Shown: positions 9,540 through 41,049 of the stretch, piece after piece
How the letters are laid out: the number at the start of each line of letters is the position of its first letter
Position numbering within the stretch: position 1 is the stretch's first letter
DNA from: Gordionus sp. m RMFG-2023
Lineage: Eukaryota; Nematomorpha; Gordioida; Chordodea; Parachordodidae
Direction: 5' to 3'
Assembly (NCBI RefSeq): GCF_954871325.1
Contig: NC_088776.1
Coordinates: 60,908,954-60,972,953 of the forward strand
DNA length: 64,000 bases
Program-made: the position numbers and the translations under genes
The notes under the pieces: model-generated
Told to the model about the DNA's origin: nothing
The model's database searches: none
The model's input: the letters and a program-made list of their open reading frames with translations, nothing else

Positions 9540-11790
9540 TAAATATTTTAAAAGCTATTAACCATTAATTATAAAATAAAATAATTATCTAAAAGAATGA
9601 CTAAAGAGGGACTATAAAAATACTAAATATATATTAAATACAGCTAAGGAAGAGTTTTAAAGAAAATTCACCCGTCATCTCGTAATTTTGATTATTATCA
9701 CACGTATGGTTTTCTTATATAAAATTTAAATAATGGTGAGATATAATCAAAATATTCAAATACCTGCGAAATATTTTTTGAGAATATAGTATTCATTTAA
9801 AAAATGTTTATAAGAATTTATTTGATCAAATAAATAGAGGAATAAGATAATGAAGTATATGAATCTTAAATAATAATTAATTTGAAATAAAAAAAAATAA
9901 TTACCTAAAAGAAGGACTAGAAATACTAAAAATAAATTAAATACAGATGAGGAGGAGTGATAAAGAAGATTCACCCGTCATCTCATAGTTTGATTATTAT
10001 CACACGTCTGTCTTATATAAAATTCAAAATACGGTTGAGATATAATTTCAAAATATTCAGATACCTGCAAAATATTTTATTATTTCAGATTATTATTCAA
10101 TCAAAAAATGTTAATAAGAATTTATTTGATAAAATAAAATGAGGAATAAGATAATTATGTAAATAATTGGTATTCACGATTCAAGTTGGATGTCTAAAGT
10201 AAAAAAATGTAAATAACAGAACAAATATCTTAAATAATAATTAATTAGAAGTTCATCCTCTAGTCGACTTAAATTGACGACTCAAAAGTTCAAAGAACTA
10301 TTCGTCCTCTAGTCGACAACTATATATTTTGTATTCACGACACAGGTTGGAAGTCTTAAAATGTAAATAACAGAACAAATAGCTTAAATAATAATATCTA
10401 TTTTGAAATATTCGTCCTCTAGTCGATCAAGTTCATAGAACTATTGATTAGTCGACACAACTAAATAATTTATATTAACGACTCATGAAAGTCTAAAGTA
10501 AAAAATGTAAAAAACAAAAAATATCTTAAATAATAACTAATTTGAAATATTCGTCCTCTAGTCGACTCAAGTTCATAGAACTATTGGTCCTCTAGTCGAC
10601 ACAACTATAAAATTTATAATAACTTAACGAGTCATGAAGGTCTAAATAGGAAATGTAAAATACAAAAAATATTTTAATTAATAATACCAAATTTCAAATA
10701 TTCGTCCTCTAGTCGACTCAAGTAGACGCCTTAAGTTAATAGAAATATTCATCCTCTAGTCGACTCATTTATATAATTCTTTTCAGTTTTCACAATTCAA
10801 ATCAGAAGTCTAAAGTAAAAAAATGTAAAAAACAGAACAAATATTTTAAATAAATAATGATTAATTTGAAATATTCGTCCTCTAGTAGACTTAAATTGAC
10901 AACTCAAGTTCAGAGAACTATTCGTCCTCTAGTCGACAACTATATATTTTGTATTCACAACTCAAGTTGGAGGTCTATAAAGTAAAAAGTAAATAAGAAC
11001 AAATATCTTAAATAATAATAACTAATTTCAAATATTCGTCCTCTAGTCGACTCAAGTTCATAGAACTATTGGTCCTCTAGCCGACACAACTATATAATTT
11101 ATAATAACTTAACGATAAAGGTCTAAAGTAGGAAATGTAAAATACAAAAAATATCTTAATTAATAATACCAAATTTGAAATATTTGTCCTCTAGTCGATG
11201 ACTTAAGTTCATAGAAATATTCGTCCTCTAGTCGACTCAACTATATAATTATATTCACGAGTCACGACTCAAGTTGGAAGTCGAAAATAGTAAAATATAA
11301 AAACTATTTTAATTAATAATAAATAATAATAGATCTGAAATATTCGTCCTCTAGTCGACGACTTAAGTTCATAAAATATTCGTTCTCTAGTCGACGACTC
11401 AAGTTCATAAAATATTCGTCCTCTAGTCGACGACTCAAGTTCATAAAATATTCGTCCTCTAGTCGACGACTCAAGTTAATAAAATATTCGTCCTCTAGTC
11501 GACGACTCAAGTTCATAAAATATTCGTCCTCTAGTCGACTAGAGGACGAATATTTTATGAACTTGAGTTGATGACTTGAGTCGACTTGAGTTGATGACTT
11601 GAGTCGACTTGAGTTCATGACTTGAGTCGACTTGAGTTCATGACTTGAGTCGACTTGAGTTCATGACTTGAGTCGACTTGAGTTCATGACCTGAGTTTAT
11701 AACTCAAGTCAGTTTGGGTCGATTTTTTTGACCCAAAACTTGACTCAGTTTTCGACTCAGTCGACTCGACTCAGTCGATTAACAACACTA
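9540..11790 (-). repeat. Right foldback arm of hAT element
   Basis: This arm is the reverse orientation of the left one. Its inner part is itself duplicated in tandem: about 9580-9850 and 9890-10150 both mirror left-arm 7830-8165 (TTCACCCGTCATCTC is present twice). Outward it holds many ATTCGTCCTCTAGTCGAC copies (10250-11240). Then come six 36-bp units (about 11340-11540) and a 23-bp array (11560-11690), ending TTAACAACACTA. An apparent RLEDEYFMNLS repeat protein on the minus strand (11313-11618) is this array read as codons. Confidence 0.8.
11505..11568. repeat. Perfect 64-bp palindrome in right arm
   Basis: Each half of 32 bp runs outward from a central GTCGAC through AGAGGACGAATATTTTATGA to ACTTGAGT. 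No mismatch was found by eye. It marks the switch between the 36-bp and 23-bp arrays, in mirror position to the 40-bp palindrome of the left arm. Confidence 0.85.
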
Positions 11791-11798
11791 GGAATGAG
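11791..11798 (+). repeat. hAT target-site duplication, right copy
   Basis: GGAATGAG is identical to 6679-6686. Confidence 0.9.
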
Positions 11799-11853
11799 TC
11801 TATTGATTGGTAGAATGTCGCATCTATTCCAGAGCGAATTTGAGGTTACATTA

Positions 11854-12190
11854 CAATGACATATAATAATACCTAGACTGACGATTCATTCATTAAAATG
11901 CATTTTTAAGCGTCGTTAAAAGCAAATCTAATGGACCCGCCATTTTGGTAACCTTTATAATAATTATTTTCATGTTAAAAACTAATATTAAATTGATAAC
12001 TTACTTTCTTATTATCTCGATGATCAGGCAATTCTTTAATAAAGTTTGCATCAGATATAATATAAAATTAGGCTCTCGTTTAAAATTTTAATATTTATTA
12101 CAGTAACCAAGATGGCGTCTCTAGCTGATTTGTATTGATGTACACTTTTAATGAATGAATCGTCAGTCTAGGTATTATTATATGTCATTG
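11854..12190. mobile_element. hAT-type MITE, 337 bp, intact
   Basis: The terminal inverted repeats are at least 45 bp and identical by eye: left CAATGACATATAATAATACC continues TAGACTGACGATTCATTCATTAAAA, and the right end is its reverse complement. Both sides are flanked by TTACATTA (11846-11853 and 12191-12198), an 8-bp target duplication. It has no coding capacity. Identical termini and an exact duplication suggest recent movement. A related TTTTAATGAATGAATCG string in ABCC intron 3 (near 19812) may be an older relative. Confidence 0.9.
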
Positions 12191-12199
12191 TTACATTAG

Positions 12200-13270
12200 T
12201 ATTTAAAATATAACGTAATGTATCACGACAAAACACCTAATTATATTAATGGTACGATACCATTTTTTACAAATGTGATAATTTGCATTTGAAATGTCTC
12301 AGCAAATTGAAGGAATAAAGTTTTGTGATTCATTATTATGGGTATTTATTATTTTAGATAATATTTTAAGCATTATTTATAAATAGGATACAAATTTCAC
12401 CATATATAAATATCCAGATATAACAAAATGCTTTCAAGATTCTGTTCTTTCATTTTTGCCTAGCTTTTATATTCTATGTTCATTCCCATTTTATTTGGTA
12501 CACTTATATAGATATGGCAAAACTCATAGACATTATCACATAACTGCCTTGGCATTATTTAAAATAGTAATTATGTCACATTTTATTTTCAAATATTTTA
12601 TGATTTAAAAACCAACTGTATAAAAATAGTTATTTAAGTTCATGAAAATGGGTAAATTGAGTTATATTTTTTTATAACATTTAATCATGATGAATCCCCT
12701 CCCTCTCTCCAATGAATAAAAAAATATTTTTTATAAAATTGTAGGGAATTTTTTATCTTGCCACCTCAATATCAATCCTAGTAAACTCTAAGCATGTGAA
12801 ATAATAATCAATATGTCAGAGATCAAAATTTTAAGTATTGCCAAGGTTTGGAAAAAATTTATATTCAGGTCCAATATTTTTGCACCAGCCCAAATTTTGG
12901 GTTAAAATGTATTTTTTAAAATTATTTTGGCTCTATTTTTGAAATAGTCTTAATGAAAATATGAGCAGTGAATGAATATTAAACACTCCATTATATGATT
13001 TTTCAACTGATTAAATATAAAATTAAGTTTAAAAAATCAGCTAATAATATTTTTTGGTTTAGATTACTAAAATTATAAAATTTTTGCCAGGGACTGAGTT
13101 TAATGAAGGTCTCTGATACATATCCTGATAGTAAATTGATTTAGAGAAATAAGTAACATCACATTTTCACTAAATACAATTAAATTATATACATGGTCAA
13201 AGAAATGCTAACCTAACACTTTTACAATCATTATTTTTATAAATTTTTTTTTAATACATTGAACGTTAAA
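12200..13270. other. AT-rich spacer, nothing recognised
   Basis: I see no convincing open frame, RNA gene or element end. A string near 12845-12910 (CCAAGGTTTGG ... GCCCAAATTTTGGGTT) faintly resembles the TAGTGTTGTTAA MITE family found later. This matters because TMD1 exons of the ABCC gene would be expected somewhere upstream of 14481 and none is visible here. Confidence 0.5.
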
Positions 13271-13279
13271 AGTAAAACT

Positions 13280-13745
13280 TTGATTGTATATTTAGCAACA
13301 TCTAAGTTAAATTAAACTAATTATAATATGTGAGAGTTTCCTTAAATATTTTGAATTTGCAAATCCATTCTTTAACAAGTTCAAGAAATAGATATTATAT
13401 TAAATTTTTAGATAATGGGGTTTAGATACAGAATAAATCAAATTATAAGTTAACATTTTTTTAAAATAATAATCTGACCTACTGAATATAAATTACCTTT
13501 ATTATAAATTAATTTTACTTCAAATTAAGAATTATATAAAAACATTAATTGCTAGAGTTGATTAATTCAGGATCATTTTTATGAAATAATAGTATTAATT
13601 TATAATTTGTTATTTTCTTTTAAACCCTCATTTTTTCTAATTTCTTGAACTTGTTACAAAATGGATTAGCAAATCCAAAATACAGGAAGCTCTCACAAAT
13701 TATAATTAGTTTAATTTAACTTAGATGCTAAATCAACAATCAAAT
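13280..13745. repeat. Long imperfect inverted repeat
   Basis: About 110 bp at 13280-13389 (with ATCTAAGTTAAATTAAACTA and CAAGTTCAAGAAAT) is mirrored at about 13640-13745 with scattered mismatches. A direct repeat with GAGTTGATTAATT...CAGGATCATTTT lies at 13553-13590 and 13775-13815. This is probably an old, rearranged MITE or foldback element. No terminal motif or duplication was identified. Confidence 0.6.
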
Positions 13746-14149
13746 TATGAAATATCTAAAAACATTTTGTTTAGAGTTGATTAATTAGATTCAGGATCAT
13801 TTTCATAAAATAATTTAGCAATATTTGTGAGTGTATGTATAATAAATTTATTTCATTTAAAATTTTACTAGTTTTAATATATGATTTATAAAATCCATAA
13901 TAGTTATTATTTAAATTTATATTATACTTGATAAACTATCCAAAAATTGAATTTGTATTGTCGGTCTCGGTAGGTAATTATTAAATGAATATGAATTTGA
14001 TATGTTAATTTTAATATTGTAAATTATGTTAAAAAAAATTTAAAAATGAATATAAATTTAAAAATATATGATTGGTTAGTTGAACCATTAACAATTTTTT
14101 TAAATATTTTAAAATAAAATTTTAAAATTTTATATTTGTTTTAAAAAAA

Positions 14150-14394
14150 AATTTTAAAAATATTTTGAAAAAATTTAAAAACGTGAGAAAAAGTGTGAGA
14201 CTAAGCGTGATTATTTTAATTTATTCAAAAAAGAAAAGCGTGAAGTGTGATAAAACGTGAGTAAGCAAAAAAAATATGTAAGAAATCGTGAGAATCATGG
14301 CTAAATCGTGAGATCTGGCAAAAAATTAGGCAATAAATCGTGAGAAACACGGCTAAATCGCGAGATCTGGCAACCATGCCTATATCACGTTTAT
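14150..14394. mobile_element. DNA transposon right-end fragment (GTGAGA/AAATCGTGAG repeats)
   Basis: Repeated AAATCGTGAGA-type units, with two copies of CGTGAGATCTGGCA/CGCGAGATCTGGCA, lead to GATCTGGCAACCATGCC next to the N gap. Inverted, this reads GGCATGGTTGCCAGATC, resembling a hAT-type terminus. The partner end is not in the window. Confidence 0.35.
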
Positions 14395-14404
14395 NNNNNN
14401 NNNN
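14395..14404. other. Assembly gap (10 N)
   Basis: Ten ambiguous bases join two contigs. The true distance is unknown. The left side ends in repeat sequence, and the first ABCC exon begins 77 bp to the right, so the join may be wrong or may hide sequence. Confidence 0.99.
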
Positions 14405-14479
14405 ACATTAGTTTCCTTGTATTATTTAAGATTATTTAAACTCGTTCATGCACTTATTTTTTTCTCCTCCCTCTTATAA

Positions 14480-34786
<20,307 letters not shown>

Positions 34787-35510
34787 CTACAAGGTGCCAC
34801 CTCAAAAATATCTACCAAAAAATATTCCCTCACTTTCCCAAATCATAACTTTTTTCCTCTTCGCTTTCAGTTCAAAGTTTCTATCCCTCTAAATCTTAAT
34901 GTATTTTTATGTTCTCTAATATCCTTCCAAATCAAGTTTGAATTTTTTTAACTTGTCATTTTATAAGTTAAATTTTTCCATGTGATATAAGAATTTGTTT
35001 TTAAAAATATTATATTCAATTCACACCCATGCTTTGATTAAAATTTATATGTTTTAAAAATTTATTATTCATTGAATAATTGATATTCAAATAAATGTGA
35101 TTTTTTTTTTCATTTCTTGACCTCCTTAACATTTTATTTTAGAAATTAGCTAATATCATTATTTTTTTGTAATATAAACCGCATCCATTTTTATAAATAT
35201 TTCTCATATTAACAAAACATTAAACCCTCACCTTTTTTAAAAAACATTTTGTACAGTGAAGGCCATCTTTCAAAACCTATCAACCTCAGACCGAAGCCGG
35301 ATTGATTGACAAACCTCTTTGTTTTAGCCCGATCACGATCTGGTTCTTATCCTTCATTAATTTTATATAGGTTACAAATCTTATATCCTCTGTCCAATTG
35401 GTCTATTATATTTTAGAAAAAAATGTTTTCAGTAATTTTTTATGAAGCAAATTTTGATGGAAAATTTATATTGATCTATTTTTAAAACTATTCTTTTGTC
35501 ATTTATTTTT
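34787..35510. other. Spacer after ABCC, nothing recognised
   Basis: AT-rich with no open frame of note, no clear polyadenylation signal in the first 200 bp, and no element end. Confidence 0.5.
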
Positions 35511-36010
35511 TAATCAATGTGACTTCAATATATTTTTTTGGTTGATATTTTTTTAATATATTTTTTTTTATTATTTTTAAATATATATTTCTTTTTAATA
35601 TATATTTTTTTAATATTTTTTTCAATATATTTTTGATATTTTTTTTAAATATATATTTCTTTTTAATATATATTTTTTTTAAATTTTTTTTAATATATAT
35701 TTTTTTTAATATATTACTTTTTAATATAAATTTTTATAAATTTTTTTTAAATATATATTTCTTTTTAATATATATTTTTTTTAAATTTATATATTTTTTT
35801 AATGTATATTTTTTTTTAAATTTTTTTTTAATATATATTTTTTTAATATATATTTTGTTCGCTAGTTTTTTTTAATATATATTTCTTTTTATATATATTT
35901 TGATCGCTAATTTTTTTTATTTATTGTGTTATATGATTTTTTTAAATAAATTTTTCTGATTGATATTTTTTATTAATATATATTTAAAATGATTTTTATA
36001 TTTTACCTAA
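35510..36010. repeat. TTTTTTAATATATATTT low-complexity tract
   Basis: About 500 bp of T runs alternating with AATATATA in units of roughly 15-20 bp. The open frame at 35633-35875, rich in Phe/Tyr/Ile, is this tract read as codons. Confidence 0.85.
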
Positions 36011-36055
36011 TTTTATCTATTATATATCTTTTGATAGTTAATTTTTTAGGTTAAA

Positions 36056-37830
36056 GTGATAAATCTCATAATCGTTATTTTAAAACATTTTTGATTTTAA
36101 AATAAATAGGTACAAATACTTATTGTTTACATGTTAAACTAAAATTTCAGTTAGGATGCACTATGGAAAAGTGACAATTGTCATAATCGTTATTTTTAAA
36201 CATTTTTGAGTTTTTTTCAAGCAAATAAGTAAAAATATGTTTGGTAAACATGCTAAATTAATATTTTAGTGAAAGTGTACTATAGACAAGTGTCAATTGT
36301 CATAATCGTTATTTTTAAACTTTTTTAAGTTTTTTTAAGGTAAATAGGTAAAAATATGTTTTGTAAACATGTTAAATAAATATTTCAGTCAAAGTGTAGT
36401 GTAGAAAAGTGACAGTTGTCATAATCGTTATTTTTGAACTTTTTTAAGTTTTTTTTAAGTAAATAGGTAAAAAAATGTTTTGTAAACTTAAAATTTCAGT
36501 TGAGATATGTTTTATATTTTTAAGTCACTAACAGTAATATCAACAATAAAATTCCTAAATTCGCTTTTTTATGTATTCAAAATTAATGATGAGTTATTTT
36601 CCTGCAAATCGTCAATTCCTTGATTTGATAAACTCGAGATTTTATTATTCATTAATCACTTTAAATGATAATAAATTCCACTATTATGATCAAACTTTAA
36701 TCTTCATAGCATCTGGAAATGTTTTTTTAACATAATTTATAATAGTAGGCCGATATAAGATTAAAATAATTGTAAGATTAATTTAATTTTTTCTAAAATG
36801 TTAACTACGAAATATATAATCCTGCATCAGTTATTTGTATATCAACTAACTATAATATCTTTGACTCATTTATTTTAATTCTGTGAGTAAATACATTTTA
36901 AATATTTATTCACTTTAGTGAACGATCTGAAATTACAAGTTAGAGCTAATATTGAAATTTAAATCTATCAAAGTATTAAATAGCTTTTCGAAAATGAATA
37001 TATTTACGAAATAAATTTTAGCATTTTCAAAGTTAGCCCTGATAATTATATTTATTTTAAACATTTAATAAGATTATACATCAAACATAAGTTTATCTAA
37101 GATATTTTCGAGAAATGATGGACTTTGGATAATTTTTTTTACTATATTTTATTGAATAATGCTAGGCTCTCTTTGAAAGCCTTTGGCCAATTTATGTTTT
37201 AAATTTCTTCGGGTTTATAATCTTTTTTTAAAATATTTCTCACAAATTTTATAAGGTCATTATTTTTATTCAATTATATTTTTGTGACATCATATACGCA
37301 CTTTTAGTGATTTGATAGGGGTAAATTCTTTATTATTTTAAATCAAATCAGACTCATTTGGTAAAATGGGTGGGAATTTTTTCTCCCCCCCCCCCCCCTT
37401 ATCGTATTTATATGCTTCTTAATATTATTAAAAAATATTTTTACGATATATTATTAACGGAAATCTGGTAACAAGCCTTCCATATAAGATTTTGTATCCT
37501 CACAAAAGAAAAAGACAATTGTCACTTTTCTATACTACACTTTCATTGTAATATTAATTTAACATGTTTACAAAACATTTTTACCTATATACTTTAAAAA
37601 AAGTTCAAAAATAACGATTATGACAATTGTCACTTTTTTATAGTACACATTCACTGAAATATTAATTTAACATGTTTACAAAACATATTTTTATCCATTT
37701 ACTTTAAAAAAAGTTCAAAAATTACGATTATGACAATTGTCACTTTTCTGGAAATATTTTTGAGAAAGTTTGAATATTAATTTAACATGTTTACAAAACA
37801 TTTTTAGAACTATACGGTATTATCACGTTT
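36056..37830. mobile_element. Foldback structure 1, 119-bp repeats in inverted arms
   Basis: The left arm (36056-36520) has four units of about 115-119 bp, each containing GTGACAATTGTCATAATCGT and TATTTTTAAAC, then TAAATAGGTAAAAATATGTT and TGTAAACATGTTAAA. The right arm (about 37505-37810) carries two and a half units in inverse orientation (CGATTATGACAATTGTCACT). The interior (36520-37500) has no recognisable gene. The GACAATTGTC core is itself palindromic. Ends and target duplication are unclear, so the class is unknown. The architecture parallels the hAT element at 6.7-11.8 kb. Confidence 0.65.
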
Positions 37831-37904
37831 GAACGATGATTATAGAAAGAATTATTTTTAAAATTAATTGTTATTTATATATTTTTAATGTGTTTTTTTG
37901 GCCT

Positions 37905-40660
37905 TAGGGTATCAATCGAGAGCTAATCAAAAGATCTATTCAACTGGAGGTCAATCTCTCCTCCATAATGGGCGGGGCTAGATCTAGGGGGGTCAGAAAT
38001 TTTTATCAAGAAAAAATATCGAAATGGATATCAAATAAAAGCTAATTTAAAAATCTTAGATTGAAAATATTCATTTTTTATCTTTATGGGTATGACTTGG
38101 TCTGAAGGGCGAGGGGGGGGGTAAAAAAAAGATTTTTTTGATATGGGTATCAAATAAAAGGTATTTGAATATTTATTTTATTGTAATAATAATAATCCCT
38201 CATAACGGACTGGTTTAGGTTTTGGGGGGTCAGGAATATTTTTATCAACACAAAATATCGATAAGGGTATCAAATAAAAGCTAGTATAAATATCTCTTGA
38301 TTTTAATGATTTATTCTAAGTAGGCGGGAGATCTTAGCTGGTCAGGAATATTTATATAAACACATAATATTGATATAGGAATCAAATAAAAGGTATTTTA
38401 AATATCGTTTGACTGAAAGTGTTTATTTATCATAAAGGGTTGGATTTGATCTGGGAATGGGGGGGGGGGTAAAAATAAAAATTTATATGGATATCAAATA
38501 AATAGTATTTAAAAAATCTTTTGATTATAATAATTTTATCAGGCTAAGCGGGCATCTTAAGATGTAATCAATATTATTATTAACGCAGCGTAAAAAGTTA
38601 AATACAAAATATTTAGACATCAATATTAAATATAATTATAAGCAGGGGTTAAATATAGTCATTGCTTTTTAAAAACTCATTGTAGCCAATATAAAATTAT
38701 TTGCTAGCAACTTACTAATTTGTAATATTTTTAAATCTCAAAATTTCGGCTATATTTGAGACCATAGATTCACAAATTTTAAAATTATAAATTTTTATTA
38801 TTGCAGTTATAAATTATTACACTTCTTTATAAGCAAATCATCTCTATTTTTATATTTTTTTTCAAGCCATATAATCAACACATATTTTATTGATTTTGAT
38901 AACTGAAATTTAAAATATAATTTTGAACAATTATTTATTATTTACACAAATAATATTTAAGTGACATTTTGTGGATCAATCAATGCTATTTTTAAAACAT
39001 TGGCATCTCTTATTGTTGCTACTTTTTTAACAATTGCAAATTGATTTACAATTACTATGAGAAGATGCACTTCATGATGCTGTTATTATGGAGATGGTCT
39101 TATTAGGAATGGTAAAATTAGTAAATTTTATTGATTTATGAACGTTCGTTTTTAAAAATGGGGAATCAATTTTTCCTTATTTAGTTACAAACCATAATTT
39201 CTCACCCTCCATTTGGATAATTTCAGCTTTAATATTTTTGGGGCATAGATTTGACCTATCATTTTTATTTATTGGGATCAGTACGTGATCCCCAATTCAA
39301 AATTTTATCTTTTTAATTTTATTCTTATAAGCATTCTCTTGCTTCTTCCTATCTATTAAATATGAAATAAACGAAGGTAGTCTGGTTAAAATTTTTTCGG
39401 TGCTGTTGTCTTTCTTTCTTTCAATCGAGTTTGTGGTGTAATTATCTTTCCATAATAATATACAATTTTATATTTTGTTCCCTCCGAAAGAATATATTCA
39501 ATATTTAAAAGGATTCGTAGGAATTTCCCCCTTTTATTTTATTAGCAATAACTTTACAGATTTATCAGTACTATCATTGTTATAAGGAAGATACAAATTA
39601 TTGCAAATCGGATTAGAATTTGTGGTGAAATCTGGTTTAAAATAAAAAATATAATGAAGACTTGAATTAATAGGTTAGAGTTAATAAAATATTCATTAAT
39701 ATTATTACTTTCATCAGAAAAAGAATAATTTCTCAATCCATTGCCATTATATGATGAGCTTGGTATAGAATTTTGAATTGAACCTTTTAATTTTAAGTTT
39801 AAAATATTTATTATCATTTATTTTTTACTTATTTCATCGAGATTAGAATCGATCAATAAATTATCATTGAACGGTGAGCTCGGTGAACATTATGTATTAA
39901 ACCTTTAAAAATTTAGGAGTTAATATTATATTATAATTCAAGCATATTTTATTATTACTGATTTCATCAGGATCACATTCTATGAATTTTCGCTTGATGT
40001 TAACTTCGGTAGAGTATTATTATGTAGGCAAACCCCAACCATTATACATTAAATTGCGATCTATATATAATTTTGAGTGAAATCATTTTTAAAATATGCA
40101 GAATAAATGTAGAATATATTTATTGATAAATAACGGACTTCTGAAGTATTTGATAACATTATTCAATTTATATATTATGAAACTTTTTTACAAATTCTGA
40201 CCACCTAAGCCTAAGACCTCACCTTTTACTGCTATTTAATATTATAGTCTTTAGAAATTTCCATTACCTTATATTTGATACTCATATCAAAATACTATTT
40301 TTAAACCCTCCCTCCTCCTTACCTAATCCAACCCATTAAGTGACCAAGAGTGAATACTATTATTTTAGTAGAAAAATATTTTAATTAGCTTCTATTATAT
40401 AGTCATATCAATATTTTGGGTTGATAAAAAATTTCTAGCCCTTCAAGCCTAAGAGCCCATTTAGAGTTTAATTATTATTACAATAGAAAATATTTTAATT
40501 ACCTATTATTTGATGCCCATATTAAAAATTTTTTACCCTCCAAAAGATATTTAAAATACCTTTTATTTTTCTATATCAATATTTTGTATTTATATAAATA
40601 TTCCTGACCACCAAAGACCTTCCGCCTATTTGGAGTATTTCGGTTTCAAATCGGTTATTT
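37905..40660. mobile_element. Foldback structure 2, about 115-bp repeats in inverted arms
   Basis: The left arm (37905-38580) has about five units with GGTATCAAATAAAAG(G/C)TA spaced 113-120 bp (38029, 38149, 38268, 38381, 38493). Each also has GGGGGTCAGGAATATTTTTA and a GGCGGG-type patch, partly expanded to poly-G. The right arm (about 40190-40650) is the inverse (TATTTGATRCCCATAT, ATTCCTGACCACC). The interior (38600-40160) shows no recognised protein, and a minus-strand frame at 39554-39817 is hydrophobic but unmatched. It adjoins foldback 1 directly. Confidence 0.65.
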
Positions 40661-40661
40661 G

Positions 40662-41040
40662 TCAAATCACGATATTTTTAAAATATTTTTTGGGATAATG
40701 ATTTGCACGTATTTATAGATAAATTAACTAAAAATGAACATTTTCCAAATAATATTACTACCAAATTTGGTCGATCGAATATTTAGTAAGTGATCGGTTT
40801 TGAGCTCGGCATTAGGTCAAATCATAATATTTTCAAAATATATTTTAGGATAATGTTTAACACCTAAATATAGACGTATAAACCAAAAATGAAGAGATTT
40901 TGATCAATAACGCCAGCAATATGTTCCTTACAAACTTTCTACTATTTTTCGATTCTAAACCTACTCATTAATTAAATGTCAAAGAAACCTCTATTTTTTA
41001 AAAAAATTTAAGTTTTTCACATGTATTTACACCCAAATAC
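40662..41040. repeat. Tandem repeat of about 145 bp, 2-3 copies
   Basis: TCGGTTTYRAAYCGG-like starts followed by TCAAATCA(C/T)(G/A)ATATTTT and AAAATAT(T/A)TTTTRGGATAATG occur at about 40662 and 40795, with a third weaker copy near 40950. Confidence 0.55.
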
Positions 41041-41049
41041 AAAAAAAGC

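Larger units (their letters stand above)
6687..11790 (+). mobile_element. hAT transposon with long inverted minisatellite arms
   Basis: This is a 5.1-kb element bounded by exact 8-bp duplications and by TAGTGTTGTTAA terminal inverted repeats, perfect over 12 bp and then degenerate. Its arms (about 6687-8165 and 9540-11790) are inverted copies of each other. They are built from 20+ copies of GTCGACTAGAGGACGAATA and 23- or 36-bp derived units. The interior (about 8165-9540) is AT-rich and keeps only 62 codons of transposase. hAT elements carry subterminal repeats that bind transposase; here that zone seems to have expanded into foldback arms. The element is non-autonomous as it stands. The perfect duplications argue for a fairly recent insertion. 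Confidence 0.9.

Noticed and set aside
11313-11618. Minus-strand frame encoding a tandem RLEDEYFMNLS repeat protein
   Set aside because: It is the 36-bp array of the hAT right arm; the period divides by three, so all frames repeat. The equivalent left arm has no such frame.
35633-35875. 80-codon hydrophobic open frame
   Set aside because: Pure TTTTTTAATATATA low complexity read as Phe/Tyr/Ile.
39000-39800. Mitochondrial-like insertion (frame opened by reading TGA as Trp)
   Set aside because: The frame still changes several times and no mitochondrial protein motif was recognised.
36056-40660. Polinton/Maverick or other large virus-like element
   Set aside because: No polymerase, integrase, protease or capsid-like frame is visible in either interior; inverted tandem arms alone do not support it.
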